DNA from: Rhodobacterales bacterium
GTDB lineage: Bacteria > Pseudomonadota > Alphaproteobacteria > Rhodobacterales > Rhodobacteraceae
Length of the DNA stretch: 38,114 bases
Assembly: GCA_013297695.1 (NCBI GenBank)
Contig: JAAFHX010000014.1
Location: forward strand, 1-38,114
Direction of reading: 5' to 3'
Shown here: positions 20,592-27,966 of the stretch, one piece after another
Layout: each line of letters begins with the position of its first letter
Position numbering within the stretch: the first letter of the stretch is position 1
Position numbers and translations under genes: made by a program
The notes under the pieces: model-generated
What the model was told of the DNA's origin: nothing
Seen by the model: only the letters and a program-made list of their open reading frames with translations
The model's database searches: none

Positions 20592-21487
20592 TGCGAGGCT
20601 CCGGTCTGCAGGGGTGCGGGCCCAAGGACCCGCCCGGCGATGGTGGACAGCCGCGCCAGCAGTGCGGGGTCGCGTTTGTCGGGGGCGGTCATGATCGCAA
20701 GATCAAGTGCCCGGTCGCAGCCGTGGGGGCAGGGGTTGCGGTCTGCGCCCAGAAGGGCAGGCAGGCGGGCGACCATGTTGCGCGCCTTGGCGGCATTGCC
20801 GGTCAGCACGGCGATGACCTGCGACACATCCACCGCGCCATGGCTTTCGTGCCAGCAGTCGTAATCCGTCACCATCGCGACAGAGGCATAGCACAGTTCG
20901 GCCTCGCGCGCGAGTTTCGCCTCGGGCATGTTGGTCATGCCGATCACGTCGCAGCCCCAGCTTCGGTACAGACGGCTTTCGGCGAGGGTCGAGAACTGCG
21001 GCCCCTCCATGCACAGGTAGGTGCCGCCGTCATGCACGGTGATCCCTTCTGCGCGGGCCGCCGTGGCGCAGGCCGTGCCAAGGCGCGGGCAGGTCGGGTG
21101 CGCGATGCTGACATGGGCAACGCAACCCGTGCCGAAGAAGGATTTTTCCCGGGCAAAGGTGCGGTCGATGAACTGGTCCACGATGACGAAGTCACCGGGT
21201 GCCATCTGTTCGCGGAACGATCCGCAGGCGGAAACCGAGATCACATCGGTCACCCCCAACTGCTTCAGCGCGTCGATGTTGGCGCGGTAGGGCACAGAGG
21301 TGGGGCTGTGCACATGCCCCCGCCCGTGGCGCGGCAGGAAGGCCATGGGAACGCCGTCCAGCCGCCCGACCAGCACCTGATCCGACGGGTCGCCCCAGGG
21401 GGTTTCCAAGGTGACCCAGGACGCGCCTTCCAGCCCGTCGATCTGGTAAAGCCCCGATCCGCCGATGACGCCGATCATGGTCTGCAT
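20588..21487 (-). CDS. mtnP: S-methyl-5'-thioadenosine phosphorylase
   Basis: The 299-residue enzyme cleaves methylthioadenosine with phosphate to adenine and methylthioribose-1-phosphate, in methionine salvage and purine recovery. Motifs are IGVIGGSGLYQIDGLEGA at the N terminus, FLPRHGRGHVHSPTSVPYRA (about residues 50-69), SVSACGSFREQMAPGDFVI (about 87-105), YLCMEGPQFSTLAESRLY (about 152-169) and the base-binding VIGMTNMPEAKLARE (about 177-191). Asp-containing VTDYDCWHE favours MTA over inosine-type substrates. ATG 21487 has GGAGAAACCC upstream; the longer ORF-track start runs into a palindromic repeat. The stop is coupled to the small membrane protein gene. Confidence 0.95.
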   Translation of the reverse strand: MQTMIGVIGGSGLYQIDGLEGASWVTLETPWGDPSDQVLVGRLDGVPMAFLPRHGRGHVHSPTSVPYRANIDALKQLGVTDVISVSACGSFREQMAPGDFVIVDQFIDRTFAREKSFFGTGCVAHVSIAHPTCPRLGTACATAARAEGITVHDGGTYLCMEGPQFSTLAESRLYRSWGCDVIGMTNMPEAKLAREAELCYASVAMVTDYDCWHESHGAVDVSQVIAVLTGNAAKARNMVARLPALLGADRNPCPHGCDRALDLAIMTAPDKRDPALLARLSTIAGRVLGPAPLQTGASQ

Positions 21488-21574
21488 GGGTTTCTCCTGC
21501 CGCTGTTCCACCGCCAGATTAGGGGGGCATCGGGCAGGAGGGAAGCGCCCGCGGCCCGCTGGGGGCGTTTCCGA

Positions 21575-21594
21575 GGTGCGTGCAAGCACGCACC
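21575..21594. repeat. REP-like palindrome (family 1), copy 1
   Basis: GGTGCGTGC-AA-GCACGCACC is a perfect 9-bp inverted repeat followed by CCTG, a truncated form of the usual CCTACG tail. It lies 88 bp upstream of mtnP and 12 bp from copy 2 in the inverted orientation. Confidence 0.85.
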
Positions 21595-21605
21595 CTGCCC
21601 CCAGC

Positions 21606-21630
21606 CGTAGGGTGCGTGCTTGCACGCACC
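21606..21630. repeat. REP-like palindrome (family 1), copy 2
   Basis: CGTAG-GGTGCGTGC-TT-GCACGCACC carries the CGTAG tail on its left. It is followed by CCCCGCCC-GGGCGGGG (21632-21647). It lies 36 bp beyond the stop of the aldo/keto reductase gene and could form its 3' hairpin. Confidence 0.85.
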
Positions 21631-21665
21631 GCCCCGCCCGGGCGGGGGCTGTACGGGTGGCGGGG

Positions 21666-22682
21666 TCAGCCCCGCGCGGCGTCGGTCTGGCGCCGGATCA
21701 TCCAGCCGGGGTATTCCGGGGGCAGCGCCGAGACGGCATCGAGCGTCGCCAGCTCTGCCGCGTCAAGCTGCACCTCGGTCGCCGCGATGTTGTCCTCCAA
21801 CTGGTCGATCCGTTTCGCGCCGATGATGACACTGGTCACAGCCGGCTGGTGCAGCAGCCAGGCCAGGGCAATGCGCGCGACGGAGACGTCGCGCGCCTGC
21901 GCCATCGGCTGCATCGCGGCGATGATCCGGTCGGCCCTGTCGCGGTCGAGCGGCGGGAAATCGAAATTGGTGCGGCGGCCTTCGCCCTGGTTCGTGCCGG
22001 TATACTTGCCCGACAGATAGCCGCCCGACAGCGGGCTCCACACCATCAGGCCGACGCCTTCGGACAGGAGCGCGGGCACAAGCTCGCGTTCCAGGTCGCG
22101 GGCCGCGATGGTGTAGTAGGACTGGATCGAGCAGACCGGGGCAAGCTGGCGCTGGCGCGCGATCCCGAGACCCTTGAGCAGGTGCCAGGCGGCCCAGTTC
22201 GACACGCCGAGATAGCGCACCGCACCCTGCCGCACGAGGGTGTCGAGCGCCTCGAGCGTTTCCTCGAGCGGGGTGTCGGCGTCGAAGCCGTGCAACTGGT
22301 AGAGGTCGATATGGTCGGTGCCAAGCCGTTTCAGGCTGGCGTGGCAGGCGTCGATCAGATGCCCGCGCGAGGCACCGCGCCCGTTCGGGCCGGGGTGGAC
22401 GCGGCCGAAGGCTTTGGTGGCAATGACAATTTCATTGCGGGGCAGGCCGAGGTTCTTCAGCGACTGGCCCAGCATGATCTCGGACTGGCCTTCGGAATAG
22501 ATATCCGCCGTGTCGAAGAAGTTGATCCCGGCGTCGAAGGCCGCCTTGACCAGGGCATCGGCCCCGTCCTGCGGCACCTGGCCGATGGCCTTCCACATTC
22601 CCTCGCCCCCGGCGAAGGTCATCGTGCCGAGGCAAAGCTCGGAAACCTTGAGGCCGGACCGGCCCATTGCCCTGTAACGCAT
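21666..22682 (-). CDS. Aldo/keto reductase
   Basis: The 338-residue NADPH-dependent oxidoreductase begins MRYRAMGRSGLKVSELCLGT, typical of the YhdN/Tas-like AKR branch. Catalytic residues can be seen: FFDTADIYSEGQSE (Asp and Tyr, about residues 50-63), ATKAFGRVHPG (Lys, about 83) and YQLHGFDADTPLEETL (His, about 127). SNWAAWHLL and SIQSYYTIAARDLE follow, and the cofactor segment VTSVIIGAKRIDQLEDNI is near the C terminus. The ATG at 22682 begins the conserved start; the ORF-track start lies in repeat sequence. The gene is bracketed by family 1 palindromes at 21606 and 22796. Substrate is unknown. Confidence 0.93.
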   Translation of the reverse strand: MRYRAMGRSGLKVSELCLGTMTFAGGEGMWKAIGQVPQDGADALVKAAFDAGINFFDTADIYSEGQSEIMLGQSLKNLGLPRNEIVIATKAFGRVHPGPNGRGASRGHLIDACHASLKRLGTDHIDLYQLHGFDADTPLEETLEALDTLVRQGAVRYLGVSNWAAWHLLKGLGIARQRQLAPVCSIQSYYTIAARDLERELVPALLSEGVGLMVWSPLSGGYLSGKYTGTNQGEGRRTNFDFPPLDRDRADRIIAAMQPMAQARDVSVARIALAWLLHQPAVTSVIIGAKRIDQLEDNIAATEVQLDAAELATLDAVSALPPEYPGWMIRRQTDAARG

Positions 22683-22795
22683 CGCATGTCTCCGGATGTT
22701 CGGGGGGAGGGAGTCGGGGCAGCCGTGACGGCACCCGAATGGCGGCAGAATAGGCCGCTGCGGCGGGCGCGACAAGCGGAACCGGGGGGCGGGGC

Positions 22796-22820
22796 GGTGC
22801 GTGCGAGCACGCACCCTACG
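22796..22820. repeat. REP-like palindrome (family 1), copy 3
   Basis: GGTGCGTGC-GA-GCACGCACC-CTACG lies between the aldo/keto reductase start and the methyltransferase stop. It is the only copy without a close partner; the nearest in opposite orientation is copy 2, on the other side of the reductase gene. Confidence 0.85.
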
Positions 22821-22868
22821 GGGCGCAGGAAGGGTGGGATGGCGGCGGGTGTGGGGGGTGGAAGCTGT

Positions 22869-22916
22869 CTGGAAAGTATCTGGCAAATGTATGGCGACAG
22901 AATGCGTCGGGAATTG
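22869..22916. repeat. Dispersed repeat, family 2, copy 2
   Basis: CTGGAAAG, TCTGG and GTATGGCGACAGAATG-cGTCgGGAAT match the sequence at 15726-15784 (25 of 28 bases over the right-hand part). As in copy 1, it lies a short distance beyond the stop of a minus-strand gene (here the methyltransferase, stop at 22947). Confidence 0.6.
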
Positions 22917-22946
22917 CGGCGGCGCGACCCCGCCGCCGCGCCCGCG

Positions 22947-24662
22947 TTACAGATCGAGCGCCCCCTGCGCGCCCTTGTCGTCTTCCCGCGCAGCACGGCG
23001 GAACCCGTCGTCGCGCCTTGCGGGCAGACGCACGGCGCGGTCGCGCAGGCGCATGGCCTGGTCGATGGTGACGATCTGCAGGCGCGGCACCGGCTGGAAC
23101 CCCGGAAGCTCGAACTGCCCGGCCCCGGCGGCTTCGGTGACCATGGGTTTCGACGGCTCGGCCAGGGTCAGGAACACCCCGATCCCCGCGCCTTCGCGTT
23201 CGATCACGCCGCGCAGGTCGCGGATCATGCCGACCCCCACATTGTCGCCCGCCTTGACGCTGACGATGGCCCGGCCTTCGGACTTCGCGCCGAACCAGAG
23301 GTTGCCGTCGATCCCCTTGTCGGCCCCCTTTTTCGACAGGTTGCCGGGCTGGGCGGCGATGAGCGACAGCGCCCATTTCTCGAATTCATGATACTTGCCC
23401 CGCGCCGCAAGGTCGCGCGCGCCGTCGATGTCCTGCGGGGTGCCGTGGGTGGTGAACTGCACCCCCGGGAAGGCATCGCGCAGCCGCTTTTCGATCAGCC
23501 CGATGGCGAGGTGCGTCACGTCGATGCCGATCCAGTTGCGCCCCAGTTTCTGCGCCGCATGGACGGTGGTGCCGCAGCCGCAGAACGGATCAAGGACGGT
23601 ATCGCCGGGGTTGGACGAGGCGTTCAGAATGCGCTCCAGCAGGGCCACGGGTTTTTGGGTTGGGTAACCGAGGCGTTCGACAGTGTCGCGAGGGGAAATC
23701 CAGCGAACATCCTCGTCAATGCCAGCGTCAGTTCCATAGAGACTGCCCTTTGTATGCGGCTGAAAGGCCCATAAATCTTGCAAGAGTTGTCCAGGGCTTC
23801 TTTCGAGATATTGGCGGTAAGTTGGCAAGTTCTTTCCGCTCCGCTCTGGCAGGTCTATCAATCCCAATTCTAGAAGTGCGTCCAGTTTTTCATGTTGCGG
23901 TAAGTCCGGGTCGATACCAAATGCAAGAACGAGTTCACTAGGAACGGCCCAATGCCTACCTGCATCAGTTGGGTTATAGCCTTGCCAGGGCCTACCACTG
24001 TCACCGTTTCTGGTTCCGGCACCATGGATATTATTTGTCCAATATCGCCCATTTTTATCTGAACGTTTGAAGTATCCATCAACATGGCCCTTCAAATAAG
24101 GAGTAAAGACTGACTTGTGCTTGTACTGGTCACTCTTGGCGTAAAATAAGATAACGTCGTGAATTGGACCAAAGCGTTTGGCCGAGTTATGCGAGCCAGT
24201 ACGCCTCCAAATAATCTCGTTTCTGAAACACTTCGCCCCAAACACCGCATCCAGCAGAATCTTGAGGTAATGGCTCGCCGTCGGGTCGCAGTGCAGATAG
24301 AGGCTGCCGGTCGGTTTCAGAACCCGGTGCAACTCGATCAGCCGCACGGCCATCATGGCCAGATAGGCCATCATGTCATTGTCGCCAAGGAATGTGCGGA
24401 TCGCGCGCAGCATGGTGGCGGCGTTCTGGTTCGGGCCGCGCATCACCTCGCCGAAGGCTTCCTCGGCAGAGTCGTTCCAGTGCCAGGTATCATCGAACGC
24501 CTCGATCTGCGCGGCGGACCCTGCCCCCGACGCGCCCTTGAACAGCACGTTGTAGCTGGCGTTGGAATTGAACGGCGGGTCGAGGTAGATCAGATCGACG
24601 CTGTCGGTCGCGATGCTGTCGCGCAGAACCCCCAGATTGTCGCCGTAATACAGGTGGTTCAT
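22947..24662 (-). CDS. DNA methyltransferase fused to an Mrr-like nuclease domain
   Basis: The 571-residue protein combines two modules. Residues 1-400 are a beta-class amino-methyltransferase. Motif IV is LIYLDPPFNSNASYN (about 24-38). A putative target-recognition region spans about 150-330. Motif X-like GYPTQKPVALLERI (332-345) precedes motif I LDPFCGCGTTVHAAQKLG (357-374). The DPPF form indicates N6-adenine or N4-cytosine methylation. Residues about 400-540 resemble a PD-(D/E)XK/Mrr restriction domain, with KKGADKGIDGNLWF and the core strand AIVSVKAGDNVGVG, but Ser replaces the usual Glu/Gln before V-K. ATG 24662 (MNHLYYGDN) is the conserved start. DNA coding for residues about 141-341 is near 48% GC against about two thirds on both sides, suggesting an exchanged recognition domain. 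No separate restriction gene is adjacent. Confidence 0.88.
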   Translation of the reverse strand: MNHLYYGDNLGVLRDSIATDSVDLIYLDPPFNSNASYNVLFKGASGAGSAAQIEAFDDTWHWNDSAEEAFGEVMRGPNQNAATMLRAIRTFLGDNDMMAYLAMMAVRLIELHRVLKPTGSLYLHCDPTASHYLKILLDAVFGAKCFRNEIIWRRTGSHNSAKRFGPIHDVILFYAKSDQYKHKSVFTPYLKGHVDGYFKRSDKNGRYWTNNIHGAGTRNGDSGRPWQGYNPTDAGRHWAVPSELVLAFGIDPDLPQHEKLDALLELGLIDLPERSGKNLPTYRQYLERSPGQLLQDLWAFQPHTKGSLYGTDAGIDEDVRWISPRDTVERLGYPTQKPVALLERILNASSNPGDTVLDPFCGCGTTVHAAQKLGRNWIGIDVTHLAIGLIEKRLRDAFPGVQFTTHGTPQDIDGARDLAARGKYHEFEKWALSLIAAQPGNLSKKGADKGIDGNLWFGAKSEGRAIVSVKAGDNVGVGMIRDLRGVIEREGAGIGVFLTLAEPSKPMVTEAAGAGQFELPGFQPVPRLQIVTIDQAMRLRDRAVRLPARRDDGFRRAAREDDKGAQGALDL

Positions 24663-24747
24663 GCTGCCCCCGCGCCCGATGCCGTCAGCCTGCGCTGATC
24701 GTGGTTGACGGCAGGTTAGCGCAGGCAGTGGCCGGGGGGAACCGTGG

Positions 24748-24772
24748 CGTAGGGTGCGTGCTGGCACGCACC
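24748..24772. repeat. REP-like palindrome (family 1), copy 4
   Basis: CGTAG-GGTGCGTGC-TG-GCACGCACC lies 86 bp upstream of the methyltransferase start, with its tail pointing away from copy 5. Confidence 0.85.
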
Positions 24773-24840
24773 GCACCGGCCCCCAGGTCGGAAAACCGGG
24801 TTGTCGCCGGGTTGGGTGCGGGCGGTCGGGGCGGTCGGAC

Positions 24841-24865
24841 GGTGCGTGCGAGCACGCACCCTACG
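24841..24865. repeat. REP-like palindrome (family 1), copy 5
   Basis: GGTGCGTGC-GA-GCACGCACC-CTACG ends one base from the bciA stop codon (24867-24869). Read on the minus strand it would be a strong hairpin directly after bciA, suggesting a role as a 3' end structure. Confidence 0.85.
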
Positions 24866-24866
24866 G

Positions 24867-25838
24867 TCAGAATACGGCGTGGTCGCCGCGCTCGGCCTGC
24901 GCCTCGCCCCGGATGAGGCGGGCGTAGTAGTCGAACAGGGTCTCGGTGCCGGTTTCGGGGGTGGCATCGGCGTCGTAGCGGCCTGTCGCGGGGTTCAGGA
25001 CCAGCATCGATTCGGTGGCGTAGTAGCGGCCGATGCGGGCAAGTTCGGCCTTGGCCTGTGCCCTGGGGCTGATGCGGCCTGCGAGGGACAGACCGCCGAT
25101 GATGGTGTCAAGCAGGGCCACGGGGACCGACCGGAAGCGGGGTTCGCGGCCCGTCAGGCGGAACAGTTCCATCCCCTGGTCGCGGGGGGTGATCGCGGGG
25201 CCGGGGCCGCCGACGGGCAGGATGCGGTTCGCCCGCGCGGGGTCGTCGAGGCAGGTGGCGAGGTAGGCGGCGAGGTCGTCGTCGCTGATCGGCTTGCAGG
25301 CGGTCAGCGTGCCGTCACCGAAGATCAGGAAGGGTTTGCCCTGCCGCACCCGTTCGACCTGCCCCGAGAGCGACTTGAAGAAGGCGGTGGCGCGGACGAT
25401 GGAGAAGGTGAGGCCGGAGGCGGCCAGTTCCGCCTCGAACGCCAGCTTGGCCTGCTGGAAGGCGAGGAGCGGTTTCTGCACGCAGATCGCGGAAAGGAGG
25501 ACCATCTGCGTGATGCCGGCGGCGCGTGCTGCGGCGAGGGCATGGGACTGCGCGCGGTGGTCGATGGCGCGGGCATCGGCGGGGGTGCCGGTGCGCGAGG
25601 CGAGGCAGGAGACGAGGGCGTCGAACCGCCCGCCCCGGAAGCCGTCACGCGCCAGGGATGCGGGGTCGGTCACGTTGCAGGGCCGCGTGTCGGTGCCGGG
25701 CAGGGCGGCGGTGCCGGGGCTGACAAGGCAGGTGACGCGGTGGCCCCGGGCCACCAGCGCGCGGGCCGTGGCACGGCCGATGGTGCCGGTGGCCCCCAGC
25801 AGGACGACGCGGCGCGGGTCGGGGGAAGGGGCGGTCAT
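24867..25838 (-). CDS. bciA: Divinyl (bacterio)chlorophyllide a 8-vinyl reductase, BciA type
   Basis: The 323-residue atypical SDR would reduce the C8 vinyl group of divinyl chlorophyllide with NADPH in (bacterio)chlorophyll synthesis. The Rossmann motif is VVLLGATGTIGRATARALVA (about residues 11-30). Further segments strongly typical of BciA are FDALVSCLASRTGTP, MVLLSAICVQKPLLAFQQAK, IVRATAFFKSLSGQVERVRQ, KPFLIFGDGTLTACKPISDD and LARIGRYYATESMLVLNP. The fit along the full length is better than to generic NAD(P)H-binding proteins. ATG 25838 starts the conserved part, though no good ribosome site is seen. It is followed at once by a family 1 palindrome. No other bch or puf genes are in the window, which agrees with bciA often lying outside the photosynthesis cluster. 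Confidence 0.9.
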   Translation of the reverse strand: MTAPSPDPRRVVLLGATGTIGRATARALVARGHRVTCLVSPGTAALPGTDTRPCNVTDPASLARDGFRGGRFDALVSCLASRTGTPADARAIDHRAQSHALAAARAAGITQMVLLSAICVQKPLLAFQQAKLAFEAELAASGLTFSIVRATAFFKSLSGQVERVRQGKPFLIFGDGTLTACKPISDDDLAAYLATCLDDPARANRILPVGGPGPAITPRDQGMELFRLTGREPRFRSVPVALLDTIIGGLSLAGRISPRAQAKAELARIGRYYATESMLVLNPATGRYDADATPETGTETLFDYYARLIRGEAQAERGDHAVF

Positions 25839-25870
25839 GCGGGCGAGGATAGCAGTGCCGGGGGCCGGGG

Positions 25871-26461
25871 TCAGCCCCTGGCCTCGCCGGGGCGCGGAAC
25901 CTCGATCACCTCGCGCACAAGGGCGTAGTCGCGGTAGCCCATGCGGGCGACGGGGTGAAAGCGGGTGACGTCGAAGCGGCCGTTCACCAGGCAGTCGTCG
26001 CGCAGGTGGATGCCGGTGACCTCGGCCACAATCAGGATGTTGTCGCGACCCTTCAGCGCGATGTCCTGCGTGACGACGCATTCCAGCACGGCGGGGGCAT
26101 CGGCGACGCGCGGGCAGCGGATGGTGGTGCAGGGCAGGCGGTCCACGCCCGCAAGGGTGAATTCATCCGTGTCGCGGGGCAGGGGGGCAGAGGTCTCGCT
26201 CATCCGGTGCAGCATCGCCTCTTCGACGATGTTGACCGCAAAGACCCCGGTTTCGCGGATGTTCAAAAGCGAGTCCTTGATGCCGGTGGAGGCGAACATG
26301 ACCTGCGGCGGGCTGTAGGCCACGGCGTTGAAGAAGGAATAGGGCGCGAGGTTGTCACCCATGCTGCCGGTGGTGGAAAGCCAGCCGATCGGGCGCGGGG
26401 TGACGATGGCGTTGAACGGGTTGTGCGGCAGGCCGTGGCCGTCGGCGGGGCGGTAGAACAT
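25871..26461 (-). CDS. Flavin reductase family protein (FMN-binding split barrel)
   Basis: The 196-residue protein matches the flavin-reductase-like split barrel. FNAIVTPRPIGWLSTTGSMG (about residues 16-35) and NLAPYSFFNAVAYSPPQVMF (about 37-56) form the FMN-binding part, and GVFAVNIVEEAMLHRMSETS is the next conserved block. RFHPVARMGYRDYALV is near the C terminus. Members use FMN with NAD(P)H or act as conserved flavoproteins of unknown partner; no monooxygenase gene is adjacent to name a partner. It lies 32 bp upstream of bciA on the same strand and may be cotranscribed. The start at 26461 gives a normal family length. Confidence 0.9.
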   Translation of the reverse strand: MFYRPADGHGLPHNPFNAIVTPRPIGWLSTTGSMGDNLAPYSFFNAVAYSPPQVMFASTGIKDSLLNIRETGVFAVNIVEEAMLHRMSETSAPLPRDTDEFTLAGVDRLPCTTIRCPRVADAPAVLECVVTQDIALKGRDNILIVAEVTGIHLRDDCLVNGRFDVTRFHPVARMGYRDYALVREVIEVPRPGEARG

Positions 26462-26549
26462 CGGGGACCTCGGGGGTGGTTTGAAGCTGACGTAAGCCCA
26501 TGCTAAGCGCGCTTCCAGCAGATTCGGGCCGGAACGGCGGGGGCGGGCG

Positions 26550-27038
26550 GTGGCCTACAGGCTGGAAGAAGAGACCCCCGGCGACTGGTGGGAGGTGGAG
26601 GGGCTGTACGACCTGTGCTTTGCCCCCGGGCGCACGGCGCTGTCGTCCTACCGGCTGCGCGACGGGATCGACCCGGTCAGGGACCTGTGCACCGTCTGCC
26701 GCGACAACGAGGGCGTGCTGGCGGCGGTGATCCGCTACTGGCCGGTGCGGGTGGCGGGCAGGCCGGTGCTGCTGCTGGGGCCGGTGGCCGTGCACCCGAC
26801 GCGGCAGGGCGAGGGGCTGGGGGGCCTGCTGATCCATGAAACGCTGGCCGAGGGGCGGCGTCTGGGCTGGGAACGGGTGATGCTGGTGGGCGATGCGCCC
26901 TATTACGGGCGGTTCGGCTTTCGGCGGCTGGAAGGGGTCATCATGCCGCCGCCCACGAACCCGGACCGGATTCTGGGGTTCGACCTGGTGCGCGGGGCCT
27001 GGGCCGGGGTGGCGGGGATGGTGACGCGGTTCCTCTGA
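26550..27038 (+). CDS. GNAT-family N-acetyltransferase (YhbS-like)
   Basis: The 162-residue protein has a GNAT core with LLLGPVAVHPTRQGEGLGGL (about residues 73-92), in which RQGEGLG is the acetyl-CoA loop. The following helix and strand are LGWERVMLVGDAPYYGRFGF, whose YYGRFGF element is characteristic of the YhbS subgroup. The C terminus continues to MVTRFL. The start is GTG 26550 with a G-rich stretch upstream, divergent from the flavin reductase gene. The substrate is unknown. It is 45 bp upstream of the EcsC gene. Confidence 0.88.
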   Translation: MAYRLEEETPGDWWEVEGLYDLCFAPGRTALSSYRLRDGIDPVRDLCTVCRDNEGVLAAVIRYWPVRVAGRPVLLLGPVAVHPTRQGEGLGGLLIHETLAEGRRLGWERVMLVGDAPYYGRFGFRRLEGVIMPPPTNPDRILGFDLVRGAWAGVAGMVTRFL

Positions 27039-27083
27039 CGCAGGGCATTGCGGGATGCCCCGCGCGCGCCTAGCTTTGCGGGT

Positions 27084-27857
27084 ATGGAACACAGGCTTGC
27101 CTCTTCTCTGCCCGCCGTCCTGCCAAACCTGCCCGAGGCCGAGATCGCACGGCTGGCGTTGCGGTTCCGGCGGGCGAACGGCCCGGTGATGGCGCTGATG
27201 AACCGGCTGGGCGGTGCGCTGGAAACCCGCATGGCGATGCTGCCGGGCGATTTTCGCGACCGGATCGAGGCGGCAACCTTCCGCGCCCTGGAGCGCGGCT
27301 ATGGCGTGGCGCGGGCCGGGCGGCTTGCGCCCGATCTGGGCGCGCGCGGGCCCATGGCGCTGGCCATGCTGACCGGGGCAGCGGGCGGCGCGGGCGGGCT
27401 TGCGACCTCGGTGGCCGAACTGCCGGTGACGGTGACGGTGATGCTGCACGCGATCCGCCGCGTGGCGGCGGAGGAGGGGTTCGACCCCGACGACCCCGCC
27501 ACCCGGGCCGAGGTGCTGCGCATCTTTGCCGCCGGCAGCCCGCTGGCCAGCGATGACGGCGTGAACACCGCCTTTCTGGGCGCCCGGGTGGCGCTGACCG
27601 GCCCGGCCTTGCAGCGCCTGCTGGCAACAGCCGCACCGCGCCTTGCGGCAGTGCTGGGGCAGAAACTGCTCGCGCAATCGGTGCCGCTTCTGGGCGCGGT
27701 GGCCGGGGCAGGCCTGAACGCCGCCTTCATCGGCTATTACCGCGAGGTCGCGCATGTGCGCTTCGGTCTGGTCCGGCTGGCCGAAACGCATGGCCCGGGG
27801 CCGGTGCTGGCGGCGTTTGCGAAGGCCGCCGCAGCGCCGCAGGTGACGCGGGCCTGA
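27084..27857 (+). CDS. EcsC family protein
   Basis: The 257-residue protein resembles the EcsC family found in Bacillus and widely in Rhodobacteraceae. A helical, arginine-rich N-terminal half (EIARLALRFRRANGPVMALM, LPGDFRDRIEAATFRALERG) is followed by a Gly/Ala-rich stretch with the hydrophobic segment MLTGAAGGAGGLATSVAELP. The conserved C-terminal part is AGAGLNAAFIGYYREVAHVR, which ends most members. Biochemical function is unknown. ATG 27084 (MEHRLASS) is used in place of the ORF-track start 36 bp upstream. The gene faces ptsP across a strong terminator. Confidence 0.85.
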   Translation: MEHRLASSLPAVLPNLPEAEIARLALRFRRANGPVMALMNRLGGALETRMAMLPGDFRDRIEAATFRALERGYGVARAGRLAPDLGARGPMALAMLTGAAGGAGGLATSVAELPVTVTVMLHAIRRVAAEEGFDPDDPATRAEVLRIFAAGSPLASDDGVNTAFLGARVALTGPALQRLLATAAPRLAAVLGQKLLAQSVPLLGAVAGAGLNAAFIGYYREVAHVRFGLVRLAETHGPGPVLAAFAKAAAAPQVTRA

Positions 27858-27943
27858 AGCCAGCCAGACGAAACAGCCCCGGTCGCCCGAGGCCTGCCGC
27901 CTGTCGCCTGCTGTCTTCTGTTCATAAATATCCCACGGGGGGT

Positions 27944-27966
27944 GCGGGGGGTGTGAAACCCCCCGC
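27944..27966. terminator. Bidirectional terminator between ecsC-like and ptsP genes
   Basis: GCGGGGGGT-gtgaa-ACCCCCCGC is a perfect 9-bp stem followed by TTCTG, placed between convergent genes. It is preceded by CATAAATATCCCACGGGGGG, an arrangement I recall as frequent at gene ends in Rhodobacteraceae. Confidence 0.65.

Noticed and set aside
21465-23774. 769-residue forward ORF across the repeat region
   Set aside because: It is antisense to the aldo/keto reductase and methyltransferase genes. Its recurring CVLART- and VRASTHPT-like peptides come only from translating the palindromic repeats.
22947-24662. Frameshifted or degraded methyltransferase because of the low-GC middle
   Set aside because: The frame is open over all 571 codons and motifs IV, X and I are intact and in the expected beta-class order.
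21575-24865. CRISPR array from the repeated GGTGCGTGC palindromes
   Set aside because: Copies are irregularly spaced, occur in both orientations and lie between genes with no spacer pattern or cas genes, so they are REP-like elements.
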